Assembly: GCA_044222245.1 (NCBI GenBank)
Contig: JBGANQ010000037.1
Location: 12,896-76,895, forward strand
Origin: CALFML01 sp044222245
GTDB lineage: Bacteria > Myxococcota_A > Polyangia > Palsa-1104 > JAEUJZ01
DNA: 64,000 nt
Direction of reading: 5' to 3'
The notes under the pieces: generated by a model
Database searches by the model: none
Told to the model about the DNA's origin: nothing
What the model saw: the letters and a program-made list of their open reading frames with translations, nothing else
Program-made: the position numbers and the translations under genes
Part shown: piece by piece, positions 8,727 through 19,151 of the stretch
How positions within the stretch are numbered: position 1 is the stretch's first letter
Layout of the letters: every line of letters starts with the position of its first letter

Positions 8727-9818
8727 CTAGTCCACGGGGTCGGCGGCTCGCGCAGGGTCGGTCTTGGTCTTGGGCCGGCGCGGGTGCAGCCCGCGGGCCA
8801 CTGCGCGCGCGAAGCGCCGCGGCTTGAGCGCGTGCAGCGACTCGGCCAGGGGCCGTATCGCCTCGCGCAGGACCCGCTGGCGCGCCGCCGCCAGCTCCAG
8901 CAGCGCCGGTACCACCTCGTCGCCCCCGAACTCTTCGGGGTGGGCGTGGGCGCGCTCGGCGAGCACCGCCAGGTCGTGATCGTCCCCAAGCAGATCGGCC
9001 AGCTGATCGAGCTTGCTGGCCAGCTCCGCGAGCTCCGCGGGCTGCGCCGGGGTGAGCAGGGTCGCCATGTAGTACAGGTCCTTGACCCGCTTGCGCAGGT
9101 CATGAAACTGCTCGGCGGCGTGCTCGGGCCGGTTTGAGGAGCGGGCCACGCTCCAGGCGCGGCGGAGCTGCCGCACGGCGCGCTCCAGTCCGTCCCGCAG
9201 CGACAGCCGGGTCTTGCCGCGCAGCGACCACCCCAGCATCCGCCGGTGCGCCGCCGTCAGCTCGGCCACCACTTGGTCGCGCACCGCCAGCGAGGGCCGG
9301 ATCGCATTGGGCTGGGGCAGCTCGCGGTAGACCTTGTAGGCGGTCGCCACCGCCTGGGCATAGCCAGCGAGCTCGGGCAGCGGGACCGCGGCCGCCTCTT
9401 CCCCAAGGGCGATCGCCGACGCGGCCGGACCCGGCGCCGCGCAGGCCCGCTTGAGGTCGCGCAGCACGTCGCTCATCACCTGGGCCTCGCGCGTCTCGGC
9501 CAGCGCCCGCCCCACCTTGGCCAGCTGCTGGCCCGCGCGGCGGACCCGCTTGCTCCCCAGCCCCCGACGCAGCAGGCGCAGCGTCGAGCGCAGGCGCTTG
9601 AGCGACTTGCGCGCCTCGTGCACCGACTCGGCCGCGGCCTTGTCGCTGGTGTCCGGCTGCACCGCCAGCGCGACGTGCCGGCTCGCGCTGTCCAGCTGCT
9701 CGGCCAGCACCGCCAGCACGGCCTGCCACAGGGCCCGCCGCGGCCCCCAGTGCAAGGCGGCCTGCGACTTCCCCGCCTCCCCGCTTTCAGCATCCCCTAG
9801 GGCGAGTACGAACGCCAT
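8727..9818 (-). CDS. CHAD domain protein
   Basis: A 363-residue all-helical protein with two CHAD repeats. The first carries VHEARKSLKRLRSTLRLLR (about 66-84), the second FHDLRKRVKDLYY (about 255-267); these hold the conserved His and basic residues expected to face a polyanion. CHAD domains bind inorganic polyphosphate and associate with polyphosphate granules. GAGGAG lies nine bases before the ATG. No CYTH/triphosphatase domain is attached. A Ppx/GppA-family gene lies 11 kb away, but not in the same operon. A polyphosphate-binding role is inferred from the family. Confidence 0.9.
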   Translation of the reverse strand: MAFVLALGDAESGEAGKSQAALHWGPRRALWQAVLAVLAEQLDSASRHVALAVQPDTSDKAAAESVHEARKSLKRLRSTLRLLRRGLGSKRVRRAGQQLAKVGRALAETREAQVMSDVLRDLKRACAAPGPAASAIALGEEAAAVPLPELAGYAQAVATAYKVYRELPQPNAIRPSLAVRDQVVAELTAAHRRMLGWSLRGKTRLSLRDGLERAVRQLRRAWSVARSSNRPEHAAEQFHDLRKRVKDLYYMATLLTPAQPAELAELASKLDQLADLLGDDHDLAVLAERAHAHPEEFGGDEVVPALLELAAARQRVLREAIRPLAESLHALKPRRFARAVARGLHPRRPKTKTDPARAADPVD

Positions 9819-9908
9819 GCACCGGAGCTCCTCTTAAGACGTTCCCACAGCTCCGGCCCGCTTGTCGAGCGCCAACCAGAGCTTAGACGGGAGCCGCGCT
9901 TTGGTTGA

Positions 9909-10673
9909 CTATAGCACGAGCGGGATAACCGCCCGCCGCTCGGCCGGATAGTCGCTGAAGCGGCGCTTGTAGTCGCGGTGGTGGGCGACGGCGCGCGGCA
10001 CCAGGTTCGCAGCCGTCCACAGCGCGAAGACCGCCCCCGGCAGCGACCAGGTGAGGATCGCCCAGCCAATCCACTCCAGCAGCTCACCCAAGTAGTTTGG
10101 GCAGGAGACCAGGCGGTACAGTCCCCCGTAGGGGATCTTGTAGCCGGTCTCGCCCGGGCGGCGCAGCCGCAGCAGGATGAAGTCGCTGTGCTGGTTTATC
10201 GCAAAGCCGGCCAGGAACACCGCCACGCCAAGGACAAACCGCGGATCGGCAAACCAGCTGGCCGCATAGGGGGCGCGCAGCGTCAAAAGGTAGTGCCAGT
10301 TGAGGTAGGTGTTGCCGAGGTTGAAGAGGATCCCGGTGAGCGGAATGAGCAGCGGCATCGGCGCCCCCCCCTGCCGGCGGAACGGAAAGATGAAGGCGCG
10401 GAGGAAGTAGTGCAGCTGCCACAGCGCGAGAAACGTCACCACGACCGGGCTGCGCTGGTGCAGCTCGTCGGCCAGAAGGAACAGCGCGAGCGGCCCAAGC
10501 GATGCGGGCGCCTCCATCAGCACCCACCCCAGGGTCGAGTTCAGCCGCGGTCCGAAGCCGCCCCGGCTGTGCCGACCGTAGGGAGCCGCCATGCGAAACA
10601 GATACGGCATGGTCACAAGCGCGATGACGATGAAGGTGTAAAGGACGGCGTCGTAAAGGTTCATCCTACTCAT
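9909..10673 (-). CDS. Steroid 5-alpha-reductase family membrane enzyme
   Basis: Polytopic membrane oxidoreductase of 254 aa, the same length as human SRD5A2 and closely alike. WVLMEAPAS corresponds to the catalytic Glu region (E54). LHYFLRAF holds the catalytic Tyr (Y89). N160, D164, R171 and Y178 in INQHSDFILLRLRRPGETGY, then N193 and E197 in SCPNYLGELLEW, and H231 all fall where the NADPH site lies. The end, YPAERRAVIPLVL, is also family-typical. Known members reduce the delta4 bond of 3-oxosteroids or related enones with NADPH. It follows an SDR gene by 32 nt and lies near a START-domain gene, so a sterol or polyprenoid lipid substrate is a reasonable inference. Actual substrate unknown. 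Confidence 0.9.
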   Translation of the reverse strand: MSRMNLYDAVLYTFIVIALVTMPYLFRMAAPYGRHSRGGFGPRLNSTLGWVLMEAPASLGPLALFLLADELHQRSPVVVTFLALWQLHYFLRAFIFPFRRQGGAPMPLLIPLTGILFNLGNTYLNWHYLLTLRAPYAASWFADPRFVLGVAVFLAGFAINQHSDFILLRLRRPGETGYKIPYGGLYRLVSCPNYLGELLEWIGWAILTWSLPGAVFALWTAANLVPRAVAHHRDYKRRFSDYPAERRAVIPLVL

Positions 10674-10705
10674 GGCCGGGTCCCGGGGGTTTTACCGAAG
10701 GTGGC

Positions 10706-11692
10706 TCAGCTGCGCAGCTGGCCGCTCTGGCGGAACCAGTCGACCGCGGCGCCGACGGTCTCGGCGAGCGGCCGCGGGCTGTAGTCGAGCTCGCGGCGCG
10801 CCTTGTCATTTTTGAACTGCGAGTTGCCGCACAGCACCTGCAGCGAGTGAGGGGTAAACTTGGGCCGCTTGCCGAGCAGCCTCGTCACCCGCTGCGCCAC
10901 CGGCGCCCCCAGCTTGGCCAGCCACATCGGCGAGACCAGGCGCGGCGCCGGCACACCGCTCGCCTGGGAGACGAGCTCGGCCAGCTCCTTGAGGCTGCGC
11001 CAGTGGCCGGTGAGCAGGTACTTGTCGCCCGCGCGGCCGCGCTGCTCGGCGGCGATGGCGCCGCTTACCACGTCGCGCACGTCGACCCAGTCGTAGCCGC
11101 CGGCGACCACCGCCGGCAGTCGGCGGTGACACAGGTCGAGGATCAGCTGGCCCATCGGCGAGGGCTTGTAGTCGTGCGGTCCGAGCACCGCCCCCGGGTT
11201 GACGATCACCGCGTCCAGGCCCTGGCCGACTCCGGCCATCACCTCGGCCTCCCCCTGCGCCTTGGAGCGGTCGTATGCCATCGCGCTGGCGACATCAGCC
11301 AGCGGGCGGGTCTCGTCGATCGGCTGGTCGAGCGGTACCTGGTGGTAAGCGTGCACCGAGCTGAAGTGAACCAGGCGCCGCACCCCGGCGCGCCGGCAGG
11401 CCTGCACGACGTTGCGGGTGCCCTCGACGTTGACGCGGAAGACCTCGGCATCATCGTCGTCGGTGATCGAGATGCGGGCGGCCAGGTGATACACGACCTC
11501 GGCGCCGGCGAAGGCGCGCTCGAGCGAGGCCGGGTTTAGCAGATCGCCGACCACCTGCTCTACCTTCAGACCGGCCAGGGCGCGGGTGTCCTCGGGCCGC
11601 ACCAGGGCCCGCAGGCTGCGGCCCTGCTCTAGCAGGGCGCGCGTCAGGTTGCCGCCGATGTGTCCGGATGCCCCGGTAAGTACTACGAGCAT
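10706..11692 (-). CDS. Extended SDR, DFR/3beta-HSD-like NAD(P)-dependent dehydrogenase/epimerase
   Basis: A 328-residue extended short-chain dehydrogenase. The dinucleotide loop TGASGHIGG (6-14) has the GxxGxxG pattern, D50 is in VVGDL, HLAA is at 69-72, and the catalytic Y140-x3-K144 pair is intact with SS at 111-112. The closest relatives by pattern are dihydroflavonol-4-reductase, 3beta-hydroxysteroid dehydrogenase and the hopanoid-associated epimerase HpnA. AAGGAG is five bases before the ATG. It is the first gene of the run ending at glk and sits directly upstream of the 5-alpha-reductase homologue. Together they could act in succession on a sterol- or hopanoid-like lipid; this is inference. 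Confidence 0.85.
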   Translation of the reverse strand: MLVVLTGASGHIGGNLTRALLEQGRSLRALVRPEDTRALAGLKVEQVVGDLLNPASLERAFAGAEVVYHLAARISITDDDDAEVFRVNVEGTRNVVQACRRAGVRRLVHFSSVHAYHQVPLDQPIDETRPLADVASAMAYDRSKAQGEAEVMAGVGQGLDAVIVNPGAVLGPHDYKPSPMGQLILDLCHRRLPAVVAGGYDWVDVRDVVSGAIAAEQRGRAGDKYLLTGHWRSLKELAELVSQASGVPAPRLVSPMWLAKLGAPVAQRVTRLLGKRPKFTPHSLQVLCGNSQFKNDKARRELDYSPRPLAETVGAAVDWFRQSGQLRS

Positions 11693-12037
11693 GGATTCTC
11701 CTTGAGCCAGCGCCGCGGGCCGGCGGCGCGCGCCCAGCCTACACCGGCCCGCGGCCGATGCGCACGGGGATTGAGCGGTGCCAACCCCAAGAGCCCAGGG
11801 CGGCCGTCCGCTCGCTGAGCCGCGGTCATACCCCGGGCGCCGGCAGCGCCAGACGGCCAGGCGCTTGATGCAGCGCAGGGCGAGTTCGTGAGCGCCGCTG
11901 CCTCGGGCCGTGCGCTGCCCAAGGATCTCTGGGCTGGGTGCAGCTTGGCTGCGCGCCGCACGCCTGGGCCCTGCCCGGCTCCGCGCTGGGTACTAATTTG
12001 GGGGGACCTGTACTTCGCAAGTAGAATCAGCGCCGCG
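11693..12037. other. 345-bp divergent intergenic region
   Basis: GC-rich spacer between the SDR gene (leftward) and the START-domain gene (rightward). A possible promoter for the latter is TTGGGG (11998-12003), an 18-bp spacer, and TAGAAT (12022-12027, five of six -10 bases), which would place the start site just before the ATG and give an almost leaderless mRNA. I see no gene in the rest. Confidence 0.35.
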
Positions 12038-12712
12038 ATGCGCCTGTGCAGCTTGCTCCTCCTGTGTACCTTGACGACCCCCGCGCTCGCCGCCGAGCCG
12101 GCGCTGGTCCAGTTCACCGCCGCCGACTCGCCAGCGAGCGGCTGGAAGCCCTACACCACCAAAGAGGGCATCACCGTGGAGCGGCGGCCGGTCCCCGGCT
12201 CTGGCTTCTACGAGCACCGCGCCGTCGTCGAGCTGCCGATCGCGCCGGCCGCCGCGGCCGAAGACGTGTGGCGCGCCCTGCGCGGCGGCGACATGGCCAC
12301 CCTCAAGCACCGCGAGGTGCTGGCCGAGAGCCCCGCCGAGCTTCTCATCTACGATCAGATCCGCACCCCCGTCGTCTCGGATCGCGACTACGTGATCAAG
12401 GTGACGCGCACCTACGACGCGGCCCGCCAGCGCACCGAGTTCCGCTGCGCCACCGTCTCGGGCGTCGGTCCTCCAGTCGCCGCCGGCCACGTCCGCATCC
12501 CGATCATCCGCGCCGGCTGGCAGGTCGAGCCGGGCCGCGGCGCCGGCACCCGCCTCACCTACTACGCCTACTCCGAGCCCGGTGGCCTCATCACGGCGCT
12601 GCTGGCTCGCAGCGCCCAGGCCGACCGCGCGGTCGCCGACATCCTGCACATGGCCAAGCGACTGCGCCGGCTCAGCGCCGAGAACCTCGCCGCGCGTCAG
12701 CCACCGCCGTAG
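12038..12712 (+). CDS. Secreted START-domain (StAR-related lipid transfer) protein
   Basis: A 224-residue exported protein. The signal peptide ends at ALA-AEP near residue 19. The mature part is a START/SRPBCC fold: GWKPYTTKEGITVERRPVPGS, a VWRALRGGDMATLKHREVL segment, LIYDQIRTPVVSDRDYV (the DRDYV core is typical) and a C-terminal amphipathic helix over the pocket. START domains bind sterols, phospholipids or other hydrophobic ligands. The ATG at 12038 is chosen because it begins the signal peptide; the open frame extends further upstream without a signal sequence. Divergent from the SDR/5-alpha-reductase operon. Ligand unknown. Confidence 0.87.
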   Translation: MRLCSLLLLCTLTTPALAAEPALVQFTAADSPASGWKPYTTKEGITVERRPVPGSGFYEHRAVVELPIAPAAAAEDVWRALRGGDMATLKHREVLAESPAELLIYDQIRTPVVSDRDYVIKVTRTYDAARQRTEFRCATVSGVGPPVAAGHVRIPIIRAGWQVEPGRGAGTRLTYYAYSEPGGLITALLARSAQADRAVADILHMAKRLRRLSAENLAARQPPP

Positions 12713-12739
12713 CCCGACCGACCGCGGGAGGAGCGGCGG

Positions 12740-13708
12740 CTAAAGCGGACGCGGCGCCTGGGCAGCGCGCTGGACCCAGCCGTCGGCAATCGCTGCCCGG
12801 ACGTCGGCCTCACCAAGCTCGTTGCCGTTGCTGTAAAGGAGGATCGCGCGCTCCATCACCGCCTCCAGCTCACGGAAGTTGCCGGGCCAGCTGTGCTTGC
12901 GCAGCACCGCCACGGCGCTGGCATGCACGCAGTAGGCGTCGGACGACAGCGGCGCCGGGCGGTCGATCGCCTCCAGCAGCTCGGCCGGACGCCCGAGGCC
13001 GCGGCTGCGCAGCACCCGGTTGGCGACCCACAGCGCGGTGTGGGTGATGTCCTCGGGCCGCTCGCGCAGCGGCGGCACATGCAGCACCAGCCGCTGCAGC
13101 CTGTACCACAGGTCATGCCGCAGCCGGCCCTCCGCCACCGCTGTGGGAGCATCGCCATCGGTGAGCGCGATCAGGGTGACCCCGTCGCGGGCGCTGCTGG
13201 CGGCGTCCTTGCCCAGGCGCTGCTCACTGAGCTTGTCGTTGAGGTGGCGCTGCACATCCAGCGGCAGCGCCAGCAGCTCATCGAGGATGAGCGAGCCGCC
13301 CTGGGTGCGGGTGAGCGCGCCGCTGCGCACGCCGTACAGCCCGCCATCGCTGCTGCGGTAGGTATCGGCGCCAAACAGCTGCTTGAGCATCTCATCGGCG
13401 GTGCAGCCAGCCAGGTGGGCCCGCTCCACCGGCCCGCCGTCGGGATGCATCAGGCGGTGGATGAGGCGCGCCAGCCCCTCCTTGCCGGTGCCCGGCTCAC
13501 CGTAGATCACCACATGGGTGCGGTAGGGGCGATCCTGCAGCCGGTCGATGATGCGCAGAAGGCGCGCGATGTCCGGGTGGTTGGCCGACATCCGCCCGAG
13601 GGCGGCGATCCAGGCGTCCAGGTGCAGCTCAGAGGCGGCGCTGGCGCCGGAAACCGCGACGGCAAGCTCGGAAACTGGAGCAAATTTCTGGGCAGGGTCA
13701 GTGGCCAT
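12740..13708 (-). CDS. Sigma54-activator-like AAA+ ATPase with degenerate GAFTGA loop, no DNA-binding domain
   Basis: A 322-residue AAA+ protein like the central domain of NtrC-type activators: Walker A GEPGTGKE (70-77), Walker B SLILDE (139-144), LRERPEDI and WPGNFRELEAVMERA are conserved. However, the L1 loop that should read GAFTGA is GLYGVR (near 123-128) and the stretch to Walker B is about four residues shorter. There is no receiver domain in front and no HTH after the ATPase. It therefore probably does not contact sigma54 in the normal way. It may have become a different AAA+ remodeller or need a partner for DNA binding. It converges with the START-domain gene. Confidence 0.8.
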   Translation of the reverse strand: MATDPAQKFAPVSELAVAVSGASAASELHLDAWIAALGRMSANHPDIARLLRIIDRLQDRPYRTHVVIYGEPGTGKEGLARLIHRLMHPDGGPVERAHLAGCTADEMLKQLFGADTYRSSDGGLYGVRSGALTRTQGGSLILDELLALPLDVQRHLNDKLSEQRLGKDAASSARDGVTLIALTDGDAPTAVAEGRLRHDLWYRLQRLVLHVPPLRERPEDITHTALWVANRVLRSRGLGRPAELLEAIDRPAPLSSDAYCVHASAVAVLRKHSWPGNFRELEAVMERAILLYSNGNELGEADVRAAIADGWVQRAAQAPRPL

Positions 13709-13791
13709 ACCGCCTCACGATAGCAAATCGCCGGCGGCTCGGGAATGCCGAGGAATCGGCGGCGCTTGGCCGGCCCGCGGGCGGTCGCTGC

Positions 13792-15237
13792 TTGACCCGA
13801 GCGGGGCCGGCGCGGACACTGGAGGACGCTTTGCCGAGCGTCCGCCGCCCCAGTTCCGGTCCCCCGAACCAGCTCCGCCCGCCGGCGCGCCCGGCTCGCG
13901 GCGGGGCGCTGGCGGCGCTGCTCCTGGGCCTTGCGCTGCCGCGGCCGGCCGCCGCCCAGTCGCCGCCGGGCGTCCCGGCGGGCGCCGCCGCCGAGCCGAC
14001 GGCGGACCAGCGCTACAGCAGCGCCTGGGTCCACAAGATCCTGTCCGACTATCACCGCCGCTACCCGCGCTTGACGCGCCTTGTGCAGCTCGGCACGACC
14101 CACGAGCGGCGGCCGATCTGGGCGCTTGCCATCAGCAGCGACCGCGGGCGCGGCGACCGGCCGGCGGTGCTGATAAACGGCGCCCACCACGGCATCGAGC
14201 CGATGTCGATCGATCTGGCGCTCGATGTCGCCCAGGTGCTGCTGCTGCGCTCGGGCGAGCGCCGCAGCGAGCTGCGCCCCGATCCCGAGCTCGACGCCAA
14301 GGTCCAGCGCTGGCTCAGCGAGCTTGTGGTGTGGTGCGTGCCGGTGGTCAACCCCGACGGAATCTGGGCCCTGCAGCACGGCAACCCGCGCTCGCCGCGC
14401 AAAAACGGCCGCCCCGGCCCGCCCGGACCCTCCCCCGGGCCCGGCACCATTACCCGCAGCGACGGGGTCGACCTGAACCGCAACTACCCCTTCCGGTGGG
14501 GCTTCCTCGCCGAGAAGGGCAGCTCATCCAACCCGCAGAGCCCCTACTACCGCGGCCCCAGCGCCGGCTCCGAGCCCGAGACCCAGGCCATGATGCGCCT
14601 GGCCGACAGCGAGCACTTCGTCGCCAGCATCAGCTACCACACCGGCAACGTCACCGTCCTTGCCCCCTACACCATCGATGGAGTGCAGAGCCCGACCCCC
14701 AACGAGGCGTGGACGGTCGCCGAGCAGCTGGTCGCCGGCCTCCCCGACCACCCGCAGGGCCGGCCGTGGGCGGTGCGCAAGATGATCTACCCGGTCGACG
14801 GCACCGACCAGGACTTCCTGCGCGCCCGCTTCGGCACCCTGGCCCTTTTGGTCGAAGGCGCTCGCAAAGACACCAGTAACCCTGACGAGCGCCACGCCAT
14901 CGTGCTCGCCGCCCGGCCGCTGTGGGTGCGCCTGCTCGACCGCTACCTCGACGGGCCGGCCGTCTTTGGCCGGGTCACCGACGCCGCCGGCAACCCCGCG
15001 GTCGCCGCGATCTCGATCGACGAGATCAAGACCGCCGAGGGCGAGACCTGGACCACCCGCTGCCGCGACGGCCGCTTCGACCGCTACCTGCCCGCCCCCG
15101 GTCACTACACCGTGCGCGCCAAGGTCCCCGGTCAGCCCGATGTCACCCGCGAGCTCGACGTCCCCGCCGGCCGCCTGCAGGTCGATCTGACGGTGGCGCA
15201 AGGCGACGCCGTCCGCTGCCCCGCCGCGCCCCGCTAG
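13792..15237 (+). CDS. Secreted zinc carboxypeptidase, peptidase family M14
   Basis: A 481-residue metallopeptidase. An N-terminal signal sequence (hydrophobic 39-50, then RPAAAQ) indicates export. The M14 zinc site is H133-x2-E136 (NGAHHGIEP) plus H283 (SYHTGN). The substrate-binding NPDG (187-190) and DLNRNYPF (227-234, Arg230) are present, and the LLVEGA segment near 360 carries the likely catalytic Glu. A C-terminal beta-sandwich of the carboxypeptidase-regulatory type (GRVTDAAGNPAVAAI) follows. The start is uncertain: TTG at 13792, or TTG at 13831, which gives a shorter n-region. Its stop is one base from the prfC stop on the other strand. Confidence 0.9.
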   Translation: MTRAGPARTLEDALPSVRRPSSGPPNQLRPPARPARGGALAALLLGLALPRPAAAQSPPGVPAGAAAEPTADQRYSSAWVHKILSDYHRRYPRLTRLVQLGTTHERRPIWALAISSDRGRGDRPAVLINGAHHGIEPMSIDLALDVAQVLLLRSGERRSELRPDPELDAKVQRWLSELVVWCVPVVNPDGIWALQHGNPRSPRKNGRPGPPGPSPGPGTITRSDGVDLNRNYPFRWGFLAEKGSSSNPQSPYYRGPSAGSEPETQAMMRLADSEHFVASISYHTGNVTVLAPYTIDGVQSPTPNEAWTVAEQLVAGLPDHPQGRPWAVRKMIYPVDGTDQDFLRARFGTLALLVEGARKDTSNPDERHAIVLAARPLWVRLLDRYLDGPAVFGRVTDAAGNPAVAAISIDEIKTAEGETWTTRCRDGRFDRYLPAPGHYTVRAKVPGQPDVTRELDVPAGRLQVDLTVAQGDAVRCPAAPR

Positions 15238-15238
15238 C

Positions 15239-16927
<1,689 letters not shown>

Positions 16928-17018
16928 GGCGGTCTCTTTGGGCGGCGTGGAGGTTTGGCTGCAGGTCGCGGGCAGCGGCAGACAGATGAGGTGGTTTTCC
17001 GTCGGAACCGCGCGAATG

Positions 17019-17666
17019 TCAAGCGGCGGCTGGCGGCGGCTGGGTCGTCAGGCGACCCTGCTGCAGCAGGTACTGGGTGCCGCCGACAGCGTGGGCGAAG
17101 GACTCATCGTTGGTCGACAGGATTGTAGCCTTGCCGCGCCCGGCGCGCTGCCGCAGCAGCTGCGCCATTAGCCGCACGCCGTCGGGGTCCAGGCCATTGC
17201 TCGGCTCATCGAGCAGGAGCAGCCACGGATCGCCGAGCAGCGCCGCGACCAGGCAGCAGCGCTTGCGCTGCCCGAACGACAGGGTGCTGAGGCGCTGCCC
17301 GAGGATCTCGCTCACCCCGAGCTCGGCGAGCAGCGCGGCCGGCGCCGGCGCCGCCGCCTTAAGCGCCCGCACGAGCTCTAAAAACTCTCCGACCAGCAGC
17401 TCGGGCAGCGGCTCGGTGGCGTCGGGGACGTAGCCGAGGTGGCGGCGCGCCGCGGTGCCCCCCGCTTCGAGGCTGTGGTCATAAAGCGTCACCGCGCCGG
17501 CGTCGGGGTCGAGGATGCCGGCGAGTATGCGCAGCAGCGTCGACTTGCCCGAGCCGTTCTCGCCGCGCAGCACGATAAGCTCGGTGGGGCCGCAGCGCAG
17601 CTCGACGCGCGCGAGCACCGTGCGCCGGCCCAGGCGCTTGGTGATTCCGTGGGCGATAAGGGTCAT
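17019..17666 (-). CDS. ABC transporter ATP-binding protein
   Basis: Small ABC ATPase of 215 aa. Walker A is GENGSGKST (35-43), the signature is LSFGQ (129-133; canonical LSGGQ), and Walker B is LLLLDEP (149-155) followed by SNGLD. The C-terminal H-loop His is not obvious: TILSTNDES has Asn-Asp where a His is usual, so hydrolysis may be altered. The ATG at 17666 overlaps the permease stop in an ATGA arrangement, showing tight coupling to the upstream membrane gene. Probably drives export or an ABC-2-type process; substrate unknown. Longer upstream frame belongs to the permease shadow. Confidence 0.88.
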   Translation of the reverse strand: MTLIAHGITKRLGRRTVLARVELRCGPTELIVLRGENGSGKSTLLRILAGILDPDAGAVTLYDHSLEAGGTAARRHLGYVPDATEPLPELLVGEFLELVRALKAAAPAPAALLAELGVSEILGQRLSTLSFGQRKRCCLVAALLGDPWLLLLDEPSNGLDPDGVRLMAQLLRQRAGRGKATILSTNDESFAHAVGGTQYLLQQGRLTTQPPPAAA

Positions 17667-19111
17667 GGGTTCACCGTATTGCTGTCGCGCAGGGCGCGCT
17701 CGCGGCGCAGGCGGCCGTAGCGGGTGAGCGGCGCGGCCAGGCCGAGCGCCCGGCCCCATAGGATCACCGCCGCCAGCGCCCACAGAAAGAGCACCGCCTC
17801 ACCAAGCGCCCAGCTGGCGAGCAGCGCCGCCGGCACGAGCGCCAGCTGCACCCGCAGGATGCGGTCGCCATCGCGCGGGTCGCCGCGCTGCGCCCACCGA
17901 TAAAGCGCCGTCACCGCCCCGGCGGCCGCAAGCCCGCACCCGAGCGCCTCGCCGCCGAGCCGCAGGCCCAGGGCCGGCTCGCGGTGCAGGAGCACGGTCA
18001 GCAGGACCCCGTACAGGACCGCGAGCGGGGCGAGCAGCAGCATCACCGCCCCGTGCGCCGCCGTGACCCGCTGACTGCCCGAGCTGCCCGTCGAGAGGAG
18101 CAGCCAGCCGAGCGTGCGCTCGGCGCTCAGCACCGGACCGGCGAGTGCCCCGGCGGCGAGCAGCGCGAACGGCCCGAGGACGAGCAGCGCCAGCGCCGCC
18201 GTGGCCGCCGGGCTCTGGATGTGGTTGTTGCGCAGCGCCAGCTCGGCGATGCCGAGCGCGATCAGATAAAACACCGCCGCCCGCAGCAGCAGCGGGCGCT
18301 GCGTCCGCACGAGCAGCGCGATCTGCGCCAGCAGCAGCGCGACCGTCGCCGGACCAGCGACCAGCTGCCGCTCGCGCGGCAGCGGTCGCGCCGCCGCCCG
18401 CCGCCACGCCGCGGGCAGCGCCAGGACCAGGCTCAGCCCCGCGGCCAGCAGCACGGCGACGGTACGCCACGGCTCGCCCGGCCCGAGCAGCGCCAGCGCC
18501 AAAAGGCCCCCAAGGAGCCAGGTCCGCGGTCGCCGCCCGTCATCGCACAGCAGCGCATGACCCGCCATCGCCAGCAGCGCCGCCGTCAGCGCCGCCAGCG
18601 GCCCGGAGCCGCGCCCATAAAGCACGATCATCGGCAGCTCCAGCCCGAGCAGCAGCCCGGCGTTGACCGCGTAGTGCTGCCAGCGCGGCACCGGCAGCGC
18701 CCGCCACAGAAGGGCCGCGCGCTCGCCGAGCAGCGCCCGCGCCGCCGGCGTCTGCGCGAGCAGCCACAGCCCCCACAAGCTCGCCCGCACCCCCGGGGCG
18801 CGGGCCATGAGCCCGGTCAGGTCGGCGGCATTCATCCCGTTGCCGCCAAAGATCACGGCGCTGGCCACCAGGATCCCCATCACCAGCGGGGCCGCCCGCT
18901 GCGCCGCTGCCCGGCCGCCGGTCACCACCAGCGCGCGGACGATTGCTGGCACCCAGCGTCTGCTGCTCGCTCGCCCCTGCCCCACCGCTGGGGGCCCGGC
19001 CGCACCGCTCGGCTCCGGGGTCGCCGCGACCCTTGCGGCGGCGCTGTTCCCGAAGGTCGCCGCCGAGCGTGCATCCGCCACAGACTCGGCCATGGGCTTT
19101 GAGGAGACCAT
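17663..19111 (-). CDS. Polytopic membrane protein, probable ABC transporter permease
   Basis: A 482-residue protein, very Leu/Ala-rich, with at least ten hydrophobic segments and a soluble N-terminus of about 50 residues. Its last four bases overlap the ATP-binding gene. No conserved permease motif is clear, so the transporter assignment rests on membrane topology and coupling. It is divergent from a lipoprotein gene only 40 bp away, so both promoters must lie in or near that gap. Alternative start codons exist within the first 50 residues. Confidence 0.75.
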   Translation of the reverse strand: MVSSKPMAESVADARSAATFGNSAAARVAATPEPSGAAGPPAVGQGRASSRRWVPAIVRALVVTGGRAAAQRAAPLVMGILVASAVIFGGNGMNAADLTGLMARAPGVRASLWGLWLLAQTPAARALLGERAALLWRALPVPRWQHYAVNAGLLLGLELPMIVLYGRGSGPLAALTAALLAMAGHALLCDDGRRPRTWLLGGLLALALLGPGEPWRTVAVLLAAGLSLVLALPAAWRRAAARPLPRERQLVAGPATVALLLAQIALLVRTQRPLLLRAAVFYLIALGIAELALRNNHIQSPAATAALALLVLGPFALLAAGALAGPVLSAERTLGWLLLSTGSSGSQRVTAAHGAVMLLLAPLAVLYGVLLTVLLHREPALGLRLGGEALGCGLAAAGAVTALYRWAQRGDPRDGDRILRVQLALVPAALLASWALGEAVLFLWALAAVILWGRALGLAAPLTRYGRLRRERALRDSNTVNP

Positions 19112-19151
19112 GTGTCGGAGTCTTGCGCAAGGTGCCGGGCTTCATGGCAAA

